Below are positions 10,140-21,298 of a stretch of 64,000 nt of DNA, in pieces. The stretch covers positions 11,746,417 through 11,810,416 of the forward strand of contig NC_045149.1 in assembly GCF_008831285.2 (NCBI RefSeq). The letters run 5' to 3'. The translations under genes and the position numbers were made by a program. The notes below the pieces were generated by a model that saw nothing but the letters and a program-made list of their open reading frames with translations, made no database searches and was not told the origin of the DNA. The stretch comes from Nymphaea colorata (lineage: Eukaryota; Streptophyta; Magnoliopsida; Nymphaeales; Nymphaeaceae). Each line of letters starts with the position of its first letter. Positions within the stretch are counted from its first letter, which is position 1.

Positions 10140-11790
10140 TCACTCCATGTTTCCGCTGCGCCCTGCCTTTGATTTCTGTTCGAAGGCAGTGAGAGGGCGA
10201 CGTTGGGAGTTAGGGCTTCCATTGCAGGCGTAGGCATGCGAGAGGCACGGTCGATGGTCGGTCGTTCCTCCTCGCCTCGTCGCAGCCACAGAGACAGAAC
10301 AAGAGGGAAAAGGGGAAACCGGAGGAGGGATGGGCATTCAGGCGTCGACCGCTTAGACCATGCGTCGCCCGGCCGCCATTCACAGGGGGTGGGAGGCGGA
10401 ATCGAAGATCACCCGACGCCCCCCCCCCCTTCGTTTTCTGTTTACAGCGTCAAAGAAGAGGGGGCGGGGCGTTCTTGCCCACCAGCCACTGGGAGTGGCC
10501 GGCGGTGTCGCTGGATGCCGGACGGCGCCAGGCGACGGCCGGTGGGAGGGCCATCTGAAGCATCTCCCGCCGCCCCCATCGCCTCTGCCGTTAGGTTAGG
10601 GCAGCAGCGGTGGGAGGCGTTTCGGCCTTCCCCGAAACCGCTCGCGCGGGTGGGTCGGACCCGGGTCGGGTCATGATGACCCGACCCGGATCCATAATGG
10701 TTTTATTAAAAAAAAAAAATCTCGTTGCGCCCGCTCTTCTGCCCGCTTTGATTTTAAATTTTTCGGATCGGGTCGGGTCCGGTTGGACCTGATCCGTATC
10801 CATTCGGTCTGATTTTTAAAACAGAACCGGTTCGGGTCATTTACAAACCGTTTCAGTTGTTTTAAAACCGGTTCTTTCACTCTCGGGACCAGTTCATCCG
10901 TTTTCAGACCGGTTCTGGACTGGTTCTCAGATTATAAGACCAGTTCATTCAGTTTCAGAACCGGTTCAGGCTCTTTTGAACCGATTTAGAGTTGTTTGCA
11001 ACCGGTTCTTTCCCTTTTCAGATCGGTTCACCTAGTTTTTCACCGGTTCGGTCCATTTAGGACTGATACGGGACCGGTTCTAAGCTAGAGGAAGCTGGTA
11101 TATGTGGTTGTATGCCCATTTAAGGTGCTTAATGGATTGGTTCGATCATTTTAGATCGATACGGGACCAATTCATTATGTTTTGTGGAGCTTTAATGAAT
11201 AATTTAAATAGCATTATTGATTATGCAGAAATGATTCATGTGATTCGTGTATTTCATTTTATATGTGTTATTATAACATATTCTTGTATCATGTTTTGTT
11301 TAGGATTATGCTAAAGTTAGTTTTATTGTATGATCATAAAGTTTGTACGATAACGCTAATGTAAAGAGCCTATGATTAGTTAAATCATGTCATACCTCAC
11401 CAAAGTGACTACGCATGATTTAAAGGCACATTAGTGTTTCATGTTGTATTTATTCTCATTTAAAGTACATAATTACCCAAAGGTAGTGTGTGATGTTTAA
11501 GAGAATAAGTAGAGTAAAATAGGAAAATAGATCCTTACATAGTTCTGTCATTTTACACCCAAAGGTGTTATACTTAACTATAGTTTGGATTTACATTTCT
11601 TAGTTTTACTAGATTAAGTTAAGACGGAATACATGCGTATTAGGTATATTACCAAAGTAGTATCCTAATGACCCCAGGTATTTGTTTTGGAAATAGTAGA
11701 CATAAAGAGCCTTTTATTTGGTTTACTGTTCCATATGGTTTGTCTCATATAATGCATGTCAACTTATAGATATCTTTTGTCATCTGCAGT
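10140..11790 (+). other. untranslated leader of copia B1: GC-rich block, palindrome, ACCGGTTC array
   Basis: Positions 10150-10660 are GC-rich. A palindrome with 13-bp arms (CGGGTCGGGTCAT, then its complement) lies at 10662-10688. From about 10780 to 11170 the motif (A/G)ACCGGTTC or its close variants recurs roughly every 20-27 bp. An A-tract lies at 10708-10719. From 11170 to 11790 the leader is AT-rich with no motif. Overlapping open frames in the GC-rich block look like compositional artefacts. Confidence 0.7.
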
Positions 11791-12549
11791 GCCTGGTTCT
11801 ATTTATTTTAATGGCTCAAATTCTATCCCTTTACTTGATGATTCCAATTATGCTGAATGGAAAGAAATGTTGTGTTTACATTGGGGTATATGGATCTGGA
11901 TATGGCTTTGAGGCGACCTGAGCCACCACCTTTTACACCAGAAAGTACACATAATGAAATAGTGTATTTTGACAAGTGGGAGCGTTCTAACCGACTAAGT
12001 TTGTTGCTTTTGCAATCAAGGGTCGCTAAGAACATACGTGGTGCTATCCCACCTTGTAGATCGGTGAGAGAGTTCTTGGATGCAGTTGATGCTCAGTTTA
12101 TCAGCTCTCATAAAGCCAGAGCTAGTACCCTAATGTCAAAGTTAATATCTATGAAATATCAAGGAGGGGGTAACATTCGCCAGCATATGTTAGAAATGAG
12201 GAACATTGCTTCTCAATTGAATGACATGAAGTTGATTATTTCTGAATCATTCTTGGTATTCTTTACTTTGACCTCTTTACCAGCTGAATACACTCCTTTT
12301 AAGATCAGTTACAACACACATAATACTGAATGGACATTCAATGAATTGATGTCTAAGTGTGTTGAAGAGGAGGAAAGAATGAAGGGTGAGAAGTTGCAAA
12401 GTGCACATATGGTTTCTCACTCTGGGGTTGGTAAAGTTGGCATAAAGAAAGGTTCAATGAAAAAGAGTGCCAAGAAGAAGTCAACAGGTCAAACTGCTTC
12501 TCAAACTGCGCAGACTAACTTAGCTCCTATAAAGTGTTTCTTTTACTGA
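11790..12549 (+). pseudogene. copia B1 gag (UBN2-type), frameshifted
   Basis: It begins around NGSNSIPLLDDSNYAEWKE in one frame, then shifts near 11880 to a frame reading DLDMALRRPEPPPF, WERSNRLSLLLLQSRVAKNI and ITHNTEWTFNELM-like residues. This is typical copia gag. It ends KCFFY* at the deletion junction, inside what should be the CX2CX4HX4C zinc knuckle (CFFCKKKGHKKSDC in copy B2). Capsid-like assembly is its usual role; here it is truncated. Confidence 0.85.
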
Positions 12550-13462
12550 GATGGGACAAATGGAGGGACCATTAGCGTGATTTCTAAAGAAAGAAGGCAT
12601 TGTGCCTCAATACACTATGCCAGGCAGTGCCTATTAAAATGGTGTTGCTGAAAGAAGAAATCGTACGCTTAAAGAAATGGTTCGAGCTATGTTAAATTAC
12701 TCTACTCTCCCTCTAACCTTGTGGGGTGAAGCTCTCAGGACAGCAGTGCATATCCAAAATAGGGTTCATACTAAAGCTGTTCCTACAACTCCTTACGAGT
12801 TATGGACAGGTAGGAAACCTTCCTTTTCTTATATGCACATATGGGGATGTCCTACTGAAGCTAAATTGTATAACCCCTACATAAAAGCCTTTGATCTTAG
12901 AACAACAAGTGGTTTCTTTATTGGTTATCCAGAAAGATCGAAAGGCTATAGGTTTTATTGTCCATCTCATACACCACATATTGTGGAAACAGATAAGGCT
13001 AAGTTCCTGAAAGATGGCTCATTTGGGTTAGATGCATTACAAAACCTCACTTTTGAGGAAATACAGGATACTGAACGTAGACCTGATAAAGAGAATATAA
13101 ATGTGTATGATTATGTTGTCTCTCAGGATGACATGAATGCAAATCATACAAGTAATGCATCAGATCCAGATGAATTAAATGTAGATCATACTGATGAACA
13201 CGAACAAGATGTAGACATACAAATTGAAAATGATCAATTACCTGTTCGTAGATCTGCAAGAGCCAGGAGATCTGCCATATCATCAGACTATGTGGTATAC
13301 CTACAAGAGTCTAGTGATTTCATAGATGTTGATAATGATCCTTTCACATTCAATGAAGCCGTTAAAAGCAAACAATACAGGTTCTTGATTAATGCCATGA
13401 AAGAAGAGCTTGACTCTATGGCTAAAAACCAGACGTGGAGCCTTGTGTCGTTGCCTGAATGA
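12550..13462 (+). pseudogene. copia B1 integrase C-terminal part and linker
   Basis: The open segment 12677-13462 encodes [20 protein letters not shown], the [20 protein letters not shown] block and [16 protein letters not shown]. An acidic linker and the RT-proximal [19 protein letters not shown] follow, and a TGA closes it at 13460-13462. The HHCC zinc site and the DDE catalytic core are absent, lost with the internal deletion at about 12549-12555. Confidence 0.88.
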
Positions 13463-14908
13463 GTAAAACCCGTAGGATGTAAATTGGTCTATAAGACCAA
13501 GAGGGACTCTAAAGGCAACATAGAGAGATACAATGCAAGATTGGTTGCTAAAGGATTCACACAAATGGAGGGCATTGACTATAATGAGACATATTCACCT
13601 GTCTCTGTTAAAGAGTCAATGAGGATTGTCCTTGCACTTGTAGCTCATTTTGACTTAGAGCTACATCAGATGGATGTGAAAACGGCTTTCTTGAATGGTG
13701 ATTTGGATGAAGAGGTATGTATGGATCAACCTCAAGGGTTTTCTGAGAGTAGTAAAGATCATTTGGTTTGCAAGATTAATAAAGCGATTTATGGACTTAA
13801 ACAGGCCTCACGTCAATGGTACATTAAGTTTTCTGAAGTCATTACGACTTTTGGGTTTACAGAAAACATCATTGATCGATGTGTGTATCTTAAGACATGT
13901 GAGAGTAAGTTCATAATTTTGACTTTATATGTGGATGACATTTTGCTTGCTTCAAATGATCTTCAATTGCTAACAGAAACCAAACATTTTCTCGCATCTC
14001 ATTTTGAGATGAAGGACATGGGTGAGGCTTCATTTGTTCTCGGCATTGAGATTCGTCGAGACAGATCTAAATGTTTTTTAAGTCTCTCCCAATCAGCATA
14101 CATCAATAAAGTTCTTAAGAGATATGGGATGGAGAATTGTTCTCCTATTTCGGCACCCATAGCTAAAGGGGATAAATTGAGCCTAAATGATTGTCCAAAG
14201 GACGAATTTGAAAAGGCACAAATGATCAACATTCTATATGCATCAGCGGTTGGCAGCTTGCAGTATGCGCAGATTTGCACTAGGCCTGACATTTCCTTTG
14301 CTGTTGGGATGCTTGGTAGATTTCAATCTAATCCAGGCATTGCACATTGGAAGGCTGTAAAGAGAGTCATGCGATACTTGCAAGGGACAAAAGATTACAT
14401 GTTGACATATCGCAAGGTGGACCATTTAGAAGTGATTGGCTATTCTGATGCCGATCTTAGAGGATGTACCGATAGTAGAAAGTCTACTATTGGTTTTTTT
14501 TTCCTTCTATCAGGAGGTGCCATCTCATGGGGGAGCAAAAAGCAGACTGTGACTGCTGCTCACACCATGGAAGCAGAATTCATTGCATTATATGAGACTA
14601 CATCGCAGGCAATTTGGATAAAGAACTTCATTTCACAGCTCAAGATAGTGGAATCTATTGAGAGACTACTTAAGGTTCACTGTGATAATGAAGCTGCAGT
14701 GTCCTTTTCCAACAACAACAAAAGTACTACTTCTTGTAAGCATATGGAACTTAAGTATTTTGTTGTTAAGGAAAGGACAAAGAATCAACTAGTGTGTATT
14801 CAACACATTGGAACTACAGATATGGTTGCAGATCCTCTTACTAAAGCGCTAGCTTCTGGTATGTTCTTTGAACATGTTAAGAGGATGGGTTTGTGTAGTT
14901 CAATGTAA
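13463..14908 (+). pseudogene. copia B1 reverse transcriptase-RNase H, long open frame
   Basis: After the TGA at 13460-13462 the same frame continues as VKPVGCKLVYKTKRDSKGN and stays open for about 480 codons to TAA at 14906-14908. Motifs in order: NARLVAKGFTQMEGIDY, QMDVKTAFLNGDLDEEV, YGLKQASRQWY, YVDD at 13928-13939, VGSLQYAQICTRPDI, RNase H SDADLRGCTDSRKST, MEAEFIALYETTSQAIW, HCDNEAAVSFSNN and ADPLTKAL. All catalytic blocks are recognisable, so the enzyme frame is nearly intact, but it is separated from upstream pol by the stop. Confidence 0.92.
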
Positions 14909-15096
14909 ACACACTATTACGCAAACATTTATGAATGTGATCACATACAGTTTGTTGATTCTCATTAAGTTTGTTGTCTATTTATTTTGTATTCTCATTT
15001 GTTTGTTGAGAAGTTTTGTAAGACAACAAGGTGGGACCTTGGAATGGATTTTAAGGCTAGTCCATTCATTTTGTTTACCCTCGATATCGACTTGGA

Positions 15097-15108
15097 CTAG
15101 TGGAAGAT
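15097..15108 (+). other. polypurine tract, copia B1
   Basis: CTAGTGGAAGAT sits directly before the 3' LTR. Copy B2 has CTAGTGGGAGAT at the same place. This is the plus-strand primer position of plant copia elements. Confidence 0.6.
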
Positions 15109-15502
15109 TGTTGGGATTTCCCCATCTGGATAGTCCTGCGTCGATACGGGTCCATATCCGTTTGGGACCCTAAGTATAAATACTCGTGTCTTGTGATGGT
15201 ATGAGACACATCAAGTTTTACGGTCTGGGTAATCGGTCCCCTTAGCCATACGTGAATTGCTTGTCCCCATCACTGGGCTGCTATGGCTGAGGAGAGAAAC
15301 CCATTGCCGCCGCCGCCAATGCCGCTGGGAAACGACTCTACGGGGACTGTAGTCGTTCTTCCCACGGCCACCGACATTCAGTCGGCGGTCGCCTCTACAG
15401 GTTCTTCTTCCGCCCTTTATGAAATACATGAATCATGAATGTCTCTTTCGATTTATGCATTTTCGTTTATGCGCTATCTAGATTCCTCACAAAGTTCCAA
15501 CA
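15109..15502 (+). repeat. 3' LTR, copia B1
   Basis: It is 394 bp, starts TGTTGGGATTTCCCC and ends GTTCCAACA, with AGCTC following. It matches the 5' LTR with transition differences only. Confidence 0.9.
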
Positions 15503-15618
15503 AGCTCTGCTCGGCTGAAGCCACTGCTGCCACTCGTCCAGAACCATGCACTGTGCCTACTGCGACCTAAGGACCTTCCGCCTCTGTTGCCGAACGAACC
15601 TACCCGCTTTCCACTCTC

Positions 15619-16056
15619 TCACCGGCACAACTGTTTAGCAGACATTCTCATGTCTCTAGCCAAATTTGGCACGCACACAACGACCTCCTCACCAGGGAGA
15701 TACAGGCTGGCCAAGAAGGCCTTCTCTGCCTGGTAGCTGTCACTGCAGACGCTGAAGCACCTACCGCTAGAGGAACAGTAACCTCTCTCGACCTTTGCAT
15801 TCGTTAAAACTTTGTTATATGGGGATTGGGTTTCATCTTGTAATAGTTGGGATGACCTTGCAAGGCCAGAGTCCTGTCTGGCCGGTTTTTCATTGTACAA
15901 GGAGATAACCACCCTTGAAGAATTGTATTTCCTTAGGAAAGGTTGTAATAGGTTTTGGTAGTCGTCTTCCGAATGTGATTGTGGGACTGATAGCCAACCG
16001 CTCGGTGGTTTTTTGTGCTCTCTATTTTTTTTTCCTGTCTTTAATAATACTGTCAT
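15619..16056 (-). pseudogene. unrecognised protein-like frame in tandem unit A
   Basis: An open minus-strand frame of 145 codons. Equivalent frames occur in unit C (20623-20261) and, broken, in unit B, with shared words such as YQNLLQPFLRKYNSS, NEKPARQDSG, NKVLTNAKVERGY and AEKAFLASLYLPGEEV. Conservation of the amino-acid pattern across copies could reflect recent duplication only. I do not recognise the family. It could equally be antisense noise in a noncoding repeat. Confidence 0.3.
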
Positions 16057-16844
16057 TTTGTTTCTAGTTACGTGCCTATAAATCTGTGTCTGCTCTCATA
16101 TATTCTCATTGTATTTCTCCTTGTTGCTCACTGGTTTGTTGTTTTTTTCTTCTTTGTGTGTGTGTGTGTGTGTGTGTTTTTTTTTTTGCACGGGCAAACT
16201 GAGAGGTAGTGTGTTCATCGGGCAAAGTGTCATTGGCGGCATGGAAAGTCTTCTTCTCGAGTCAACCGACTATCTTCTATGGGCCCCCTCGTCCCATCCT
16301 GATCTGCAAAATTAGTTTGTTGTTGCGTGTCTTATAAATCAACAGCGCAACCAATCAACTGAACCACCAAGCCAATTGTTACACCCATTCTTCCCGCTCA
16401 TTCGTCTCTCACAATTTTCAACTGTTGCTTCAATTAAATTTAAAAGTGTTATTGCTTGAGTATGTTTGACATAGTTGTTTGAGTTCTATTTTCTTCATTT
16501 GTGAAAAATTTCGTTTTTGATTGGACAAAAAGGTAGAGGAGGATTAGTAGTCATCGCACGCGATAGCCAACTTATAGGACATTTTTATTACTTTTGTTTT
16601 TCTTTTTCAGAACATTACTAATTGTGTAAAAACTATTCATTACTAATTGTGTAAAAACTATTCTTAGCCATATAGATTCAGTACCGTAACTTTGTCAAAT
16701 AAGAAATAGTCCTTTTTAGCTGCTTTTTGCTAAATTTATCGGTCATATACACAGTCATGAAAACACTCAGTGTTCAAGTAATTTCATCATTTTCTTTTTT
16801 GTTAAAACGGGCGACAACCGATGAACAGACCTTCTCTTCTTCTC

Positions 16845-17020
16845 TATAAATCCCTCTTCAAACAAAGACAGAGGGATATCTCGTGTTTTTTTATCTTATG
16901 TTTGGCTTTCAAACTGTATTAGTTTTATATTCATATTAGTTTTTATTATCATGGAGTAGAGTTTTGTAGCTGTGTAGCAGTCATGTCCAGCAGTGTTCAG
17001 CAGGGTTTCCACTCAATAAA
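16845..17020 (+). promoter_or_regulatory. TATA box and AATAAA pair in tandem unit B
   Basis: TATAAA at 16845-16850 is followed 170 bp later by AATAAA at 17015-17020 on the plus strand. The same pair sits at the same spacing in unit C. This layout is typical of an LTR or pararetroviral promoter/polyA module, or of a short transcription unit. Confidence 0.45.
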
Positions 17021-19091
17021 ATCATCGATGAAGGTCTTGTTCTTTCAGCTGATTTCTGGTGTGTATCTTCAGTAAGCAAAAGATCGGCAACCTTCCCTTG
17101 GGTGAAAAAATATTGAGGCTCGTCTCCTTGTGCCGAGGTACATTCGCGAACCCAAAATCCCCTTCGTCATCTTGGACAGCATCCGCGAGGCACGCAACTA
17201 CTGTTCCGACGGTTTCGTCCTTGCTGCAGCTGAGGCTCGTTGCAGCTACATAACCAGTCCATCCAACTGACGAGACAGTATGCCCATCCCAGTTGTAACA
17301 CAGTTTTGTCATCCCCGGTGACCTCCAAGCCCCTCAGTCGCCCTTCCTTCATTGAAACATAGAAATATGCCTTCATATTGTGAAGTGCAACGAGGGAGAA
17401 AGATATTACCTGACCCTTATATCCAAAAGAAGATACGATTCACTTTTGTGTACTCACCCCTACGGCAGCAGGGTATCTGTCTGTTTGTCGGGTTGTATCT
17501 CCGGTTCTCGTCATGGGATTCACTCAAGAAAGTTGTTGTTGTCATCTTGACTAAGCTATCTAACAAGCCATAGCACTTGTGATTTTGATACCAAAGCAGG
17601 GAATTACGGAACACTGAATAAGTCCTTCACAGTCAGTCAGAACCAACAGGAAACCTGCGACCGCCATGAGGAGTCCCCTGATCATCTGCCCATTGCTCGT
17701 CCACTTTCCATCCTCTTCCGAAACGCAAGGTACCGGTGGAAAGCTCTTTCCCTTTCAGTTCTAACAAGCTATTGCTTGCTCTATTCCGAGTTCTACCGAG
17801 GGAGCTCTACTCGGCTGAAGCCATTGCTGCCACTCGACCAGAACCATGTACTGTGCCTACTGTGACCTAGGGACCAGACTCTATTCCGCCTCTGTTGTCG
17901 AACGAACCTACCTACCTTCCACTCTCTCGCCGGCACAACTGTTTAGCAGACATTCTCATGTCTCCAACTAAATTTGGCACGCACACAACAGCCTCCTCAC
18001 CAGGGAGATACAGTCTGGCCAAGAAGGCCTTCTCTGCCCGGTAGCTATCACCGCAGACGCTAAGCACCTGCTGCTAGAGGAACGGTAACCTCTTTCGACC
18101 TTTGCATTAGTTAAAACTTCGTTATATGGGGATTGAGTTTCATTTTGTAATAGTTAGGATGAGCTTGCAAGGCGACTGTCTGGCCGGTTTTTCATTGTAC
18201 AAGGAGATAACCACCCTTGAAGAATTGTATTTCCTTGGGAAATGTTGTAATAGGTTTTGGTAGCTATCTTCCGAGTGGGACTGATAGCCAACCGCTTGGC
18301 GGTTTTCTGTGCTCTTTGTTTTTTTTTTATGTCTTTAATAATACCGTCATTTTGTTTCTAGTTACATGCCTACAAATCCGCTTCTGCTCTCATAGTTCTC
18401 ATCGTATTTCTCCTTGCTGCTTGCTGGTTTGCTATTTTTTTCTTTCTTTTTTTGTGTGTTTTGTTTTTTTTTCTTGTTGCACGGGCGAACCGAGAGGCTG
18501 TGTGTTCATCGGGTAAAGTGTCATTGGCGGCGTGGAAAGTTTCCTTCTCGAGTCAACCGACTATCTTCTGTGGTCCCCTCGTCCCATCCTTATCTGCAAA
18601 ATTAGTTCAGTGTTGTGTGTCTTCTAAATAAAAAACGCAACCAATCAACTGAACCGCCAAGCAAATCGCTACACTCATTCTTCCCGCTCGTCTCTCACAA
18701 TTTTCAATTGTTGCTTCAATTAAATCTAAAAGTATTGTTGCTTGAATATGCTTGACATAGTTGTTCGAGTTTCATTTTTTTTTTTGAAAAAATTCATTTT
18801 TGATTGGACAAAAAGATAAAGGAGGATTAGTAGTCATCACTCGATAGCCAACTTATAGGACAATTATATTATTTTTGTTTTTCTTTTTCAGAACATTACT
18901 AATTGTGTAGAAACCGTTCTTAGCCGTATAGATTTTGTACCGTAACTTTGTCAAATAAGAAATAGCCCTTTTATGTGTTTTTTGTTAAAATTTATCGGTC
19001 ATAATAGAAGCACCCAGTGTTAAAGTAATTTTATCATTTTCTTTTTTGTTAAAACGGGTGGCAACTGGTGAACAGGCCTTCTCTTCTTCTC

Positions 19092-19267
19092 TATAAAACT
19101 CTCCTCAAACAAAGACCAAGGGATGTCTTGTGTTTTTTTATCTTATGTTTGGCTTTTAGACTGTATTAGTTTTCTGTTCGTATTAGTTTTTGTTATCTTG
19201 GAGTAGAGTTCTGTAGTTGTGTAGCAGCCACGTCTGATGGTGTTCAGCCGGACTTCCACTCAATAAA
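19092..19267 (+). promoter_or_regulatory. TATA box and AATAAA pair in tandem unit C
   Basis: TATAAA at 19092-19097 and AATAAA at 19262-19267 are again 170 bp apart, conserved with unit B although surrounding bases differ. Unit A has lost this stretch in its internal deletion. Confidence 0.45.
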
Positions 19268-19855
19268 AACATCAACGAAGGTCTTGTTGTTTCAGCTGAT
19301 TTCTTGTGTGTATCTCTGGTAAGCAAAAGATCGGCAACCTTTCCTTGGGTGGAAGAAGATTGAGGCTCGTCTCCTTGTGCCGAGGTGCATTCGCGACCCC
19401 AAAACCCCCTTTGCCATCTTTAAGATCATCTGCGAGGCACACAACTTTTGTTCAGTCGATTCTGTGCTTACTGCAGCTGAGGCTCGTTGCAGCTACATAA
19501 CCCGTCCATCCGACTGACGAAACAATATGTCCATCCCAGCCGTAACACTGTCTTGCCATCCCCGGCGACCTCCAGGCCCCTCGGTTGCCCTTCCTTCACT
19601 GAAATATAGAAATCCGCCTTCTTATTGCATTGTGCAACGAGAGAGAAAGGTATTACGCGACCCTTATCTCCAAAAGAAGATTAGGTTTGCTTCTATGTAT
19701 TGTCACTCCTATGGCAGCAGGGTATCTTTCTGTTTGTCGAGCTGTATCTCCGGTTCGCATCATGGGATCCACTTAAGAAAGGAGTTGTCGTCTTCCTGAC
19801 TAAGCTATCCAACAAGCCATAACACTTGTGATTCTGATACCAGAGCAGGGAGTTA

Positions 19856-19984
19856 CGGAACACCGAAGGAGTCCTTCAAAGTTGGTCAGAACCAATGGGA
19901 AACTTGTGACCGGCGAGAAACGGAACACCGAAGGAGTCCTTCAAAGTTGGTCAGAACCAATGGGAAACTTGTGACCGGCGAGAA
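19856..19984. repeat. perfect 65-bp tandem duplication inside unit C
   Basis: CGGAACACCGAAGGAGTCC... starts at 19856 and is repeated exactly at 19921. Units A and B carry one copy, so the duplication postdates formation of the array. Confidence 0.9.
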
Positions 19985-20619
19985 TGAGTATCTGCCCATT
20001 GCTCTGTCACCTTCCATCCACTTCTGAAACGCAAGGTACCGCTGGAAAGCTCTTTTCCTTCGGTTCTAACAAGCAATTGCTTGCTCTGTTCTAAGTTCTA
20101 CCCAGGGAGCTCTACTTGGCCGAAGCCACTGCTGCCACTCGACCAGAACCAGGCGTTGTGCCTGCTGCGACCTAGGGACCAGACTCTGTTCCACCTCTGT
20201 TGCTGAACGAACCTACCTACCTTCCACTCTCTCGCCAGCACAGCTGTATAGCAGACATTCTCATGTCTCTAGCAAAACGTGGCACGCACACAATGACCTC
20301 CTCACCAGGGAGATATAGGCTGGCCAAGAAGGCCTTCTCTGATGGGTAGCTGCCGCCACAGACGCTGAAGCACCTGCGCTAGAGGAACGGTAACCTCTCT
20401 CGACCTTTGCATTCGTTAAAACTTCGTTGTATGGGGATTGAGTTTCATCTTGTAACAGACGATATGAGCTTGTAAGGCCAGGGTCCTGTTTGGTCGGTTT
20501 TTCATTGTACAAGGAATTAACCTCCATTGAAGAATTGTATTTCCTTGAGAAAGGTTGTAGTAGGTTTTGGTAGCCTTCTTTCAAAGGTGATCGTGGGACT
20601 GATAACCGACCGCTTGGCA

Positions 20620-21070
20620 GCACCTCGGTCGGGTGGTCCTATCACCTTGTCTCTATCGGCATGTCTGTCCTACTCTCAGCCGATGGCCCTTCGACCTCGG
20701 CAGCATCGACAACACCTGCCCGCTGCTCTCGACACTCTTCGCCGTGCCCACTGCATGTCGTGTTAGCCTCGCCTCACTTAGGCTTTTCATTCTCTTAACT
20801 ACATGCTTCTCTAATTCAGCTGGCCATTCTTGATGTGTCCGGCTACTCTTGGCCATGCTGCTGGCTGGCCTCGGCGTAGCCCTAGGTAGGATTGTATCAA
20901 TACCCTTGTTTTCATTTGTGTTATAATTCAAATTGGAATTTGAGTGTGATGATCCAATAAGTCAGATAATGGTATGTCTGATTCTAATATGATTCATTGA
21001 CATCCCTCTATGGCGGCCAGACTATAATTATCATTGTTGTGTTTTGAGTGAGCGGGAGGGCAACCTCTTA
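20620..21070. other. intergenic, shared flank of family A copia
   Basis: 20620-20890 is GC-rich with no recognisable gene. 20900-21070 matches 4890-5069 beside copia A1. No RNA gene is seen. Confidence 0.5.
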
Positions 21071-21298
21071 GAGTTAAACAAGAAAACTAAAATAAAAAAA
21101 AGGAACGTGGTTCGGCATAACCTTGCCTACATCACAATGAATGGACTTTTTCATTCACTATGTCAGCCAGAGTCATGAGAGGACCTTTTTGTCACATCCG
21201 ATATGGTGAACTTGAAGTTAGCCCTTTGCATCCGATCACGTACAAAGTGAAAATCAATTTCAATGTGTTTGCTGATTTGGTGGAAAACAAGGTGTGTA

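Larger units (their letters stand above)
9733..15502 (+). mobile_element. Ty1/copia family B, copy 1 (5.77 kb, internally deleted)
   Basis: Two 394-bp LTRs (9733-10126, 15109-15502) bound the element, each beginning TGTTGGG and ending CCAACA. It is flanked by AGCTA (9728-9732) and AGCTC (15503-15507), a 5-bp target duplication with one change. The empty target GGGAGCTCTACTCGG is present in tandem unit B near 17808. Internal order: primer-binding site, long GC-rich leader with an ACCGGTTC array, gag, a deletion junction, integrase C-terminal part, RT, RNase H, purine tract. Protease and the integrase catalytic core are missing compared with the other family B copy. It is therefore non-autonomous. 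Confidence 0.92.
8816..20619. repeat. three tandem ~2.3-kb units, first split by a copia
   Basis: Unit A is 8816-9732 plus 15503-16014, unit B is 16015-18308 (2294 bp) and unit C is 18309-20619. The words GTGCTCT(C/T)TG, TGCAGCTGAGGCTCGTTGCA and CTCGGCTGAAGCCA recur at matching offsets. GCTCTGCTCGG-type words fall at 15505, 17806 and 20107, a spacing of 2301. Unit A lacks about 880 bp between about 9118 and 9123 compared with B and C. The units differ by many point changes. No retroelement protein is recognised. The minus strand shows long interrupted protein-like stretches (SLYNEKPARQDSGLA, NEVLTNAKVERGY) of unknown identity. The type of repeat is unresolved: LTR-like, caulimovirid-like or a duplicated pseudogene. 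Confidence 0.8.

Noticed and set aside
10203-10676. 157-codon open frame in the GC-rich leader of copia B1 (and similar frames at 36198-36660 and 45645-46258)
   Set aside because: Frames are open on both strands at once, low in complexity (Arg/Pro/Gly-rich) and not conserved in frame between the copies; they follow from GC content.
8816-20619. Reading the 2.3-kb array as a satellite or CRISPR-like array
   Set aside because: Only three long units, with no spacers and no short repeats; a plant nuclear setting excludes CRISPR.
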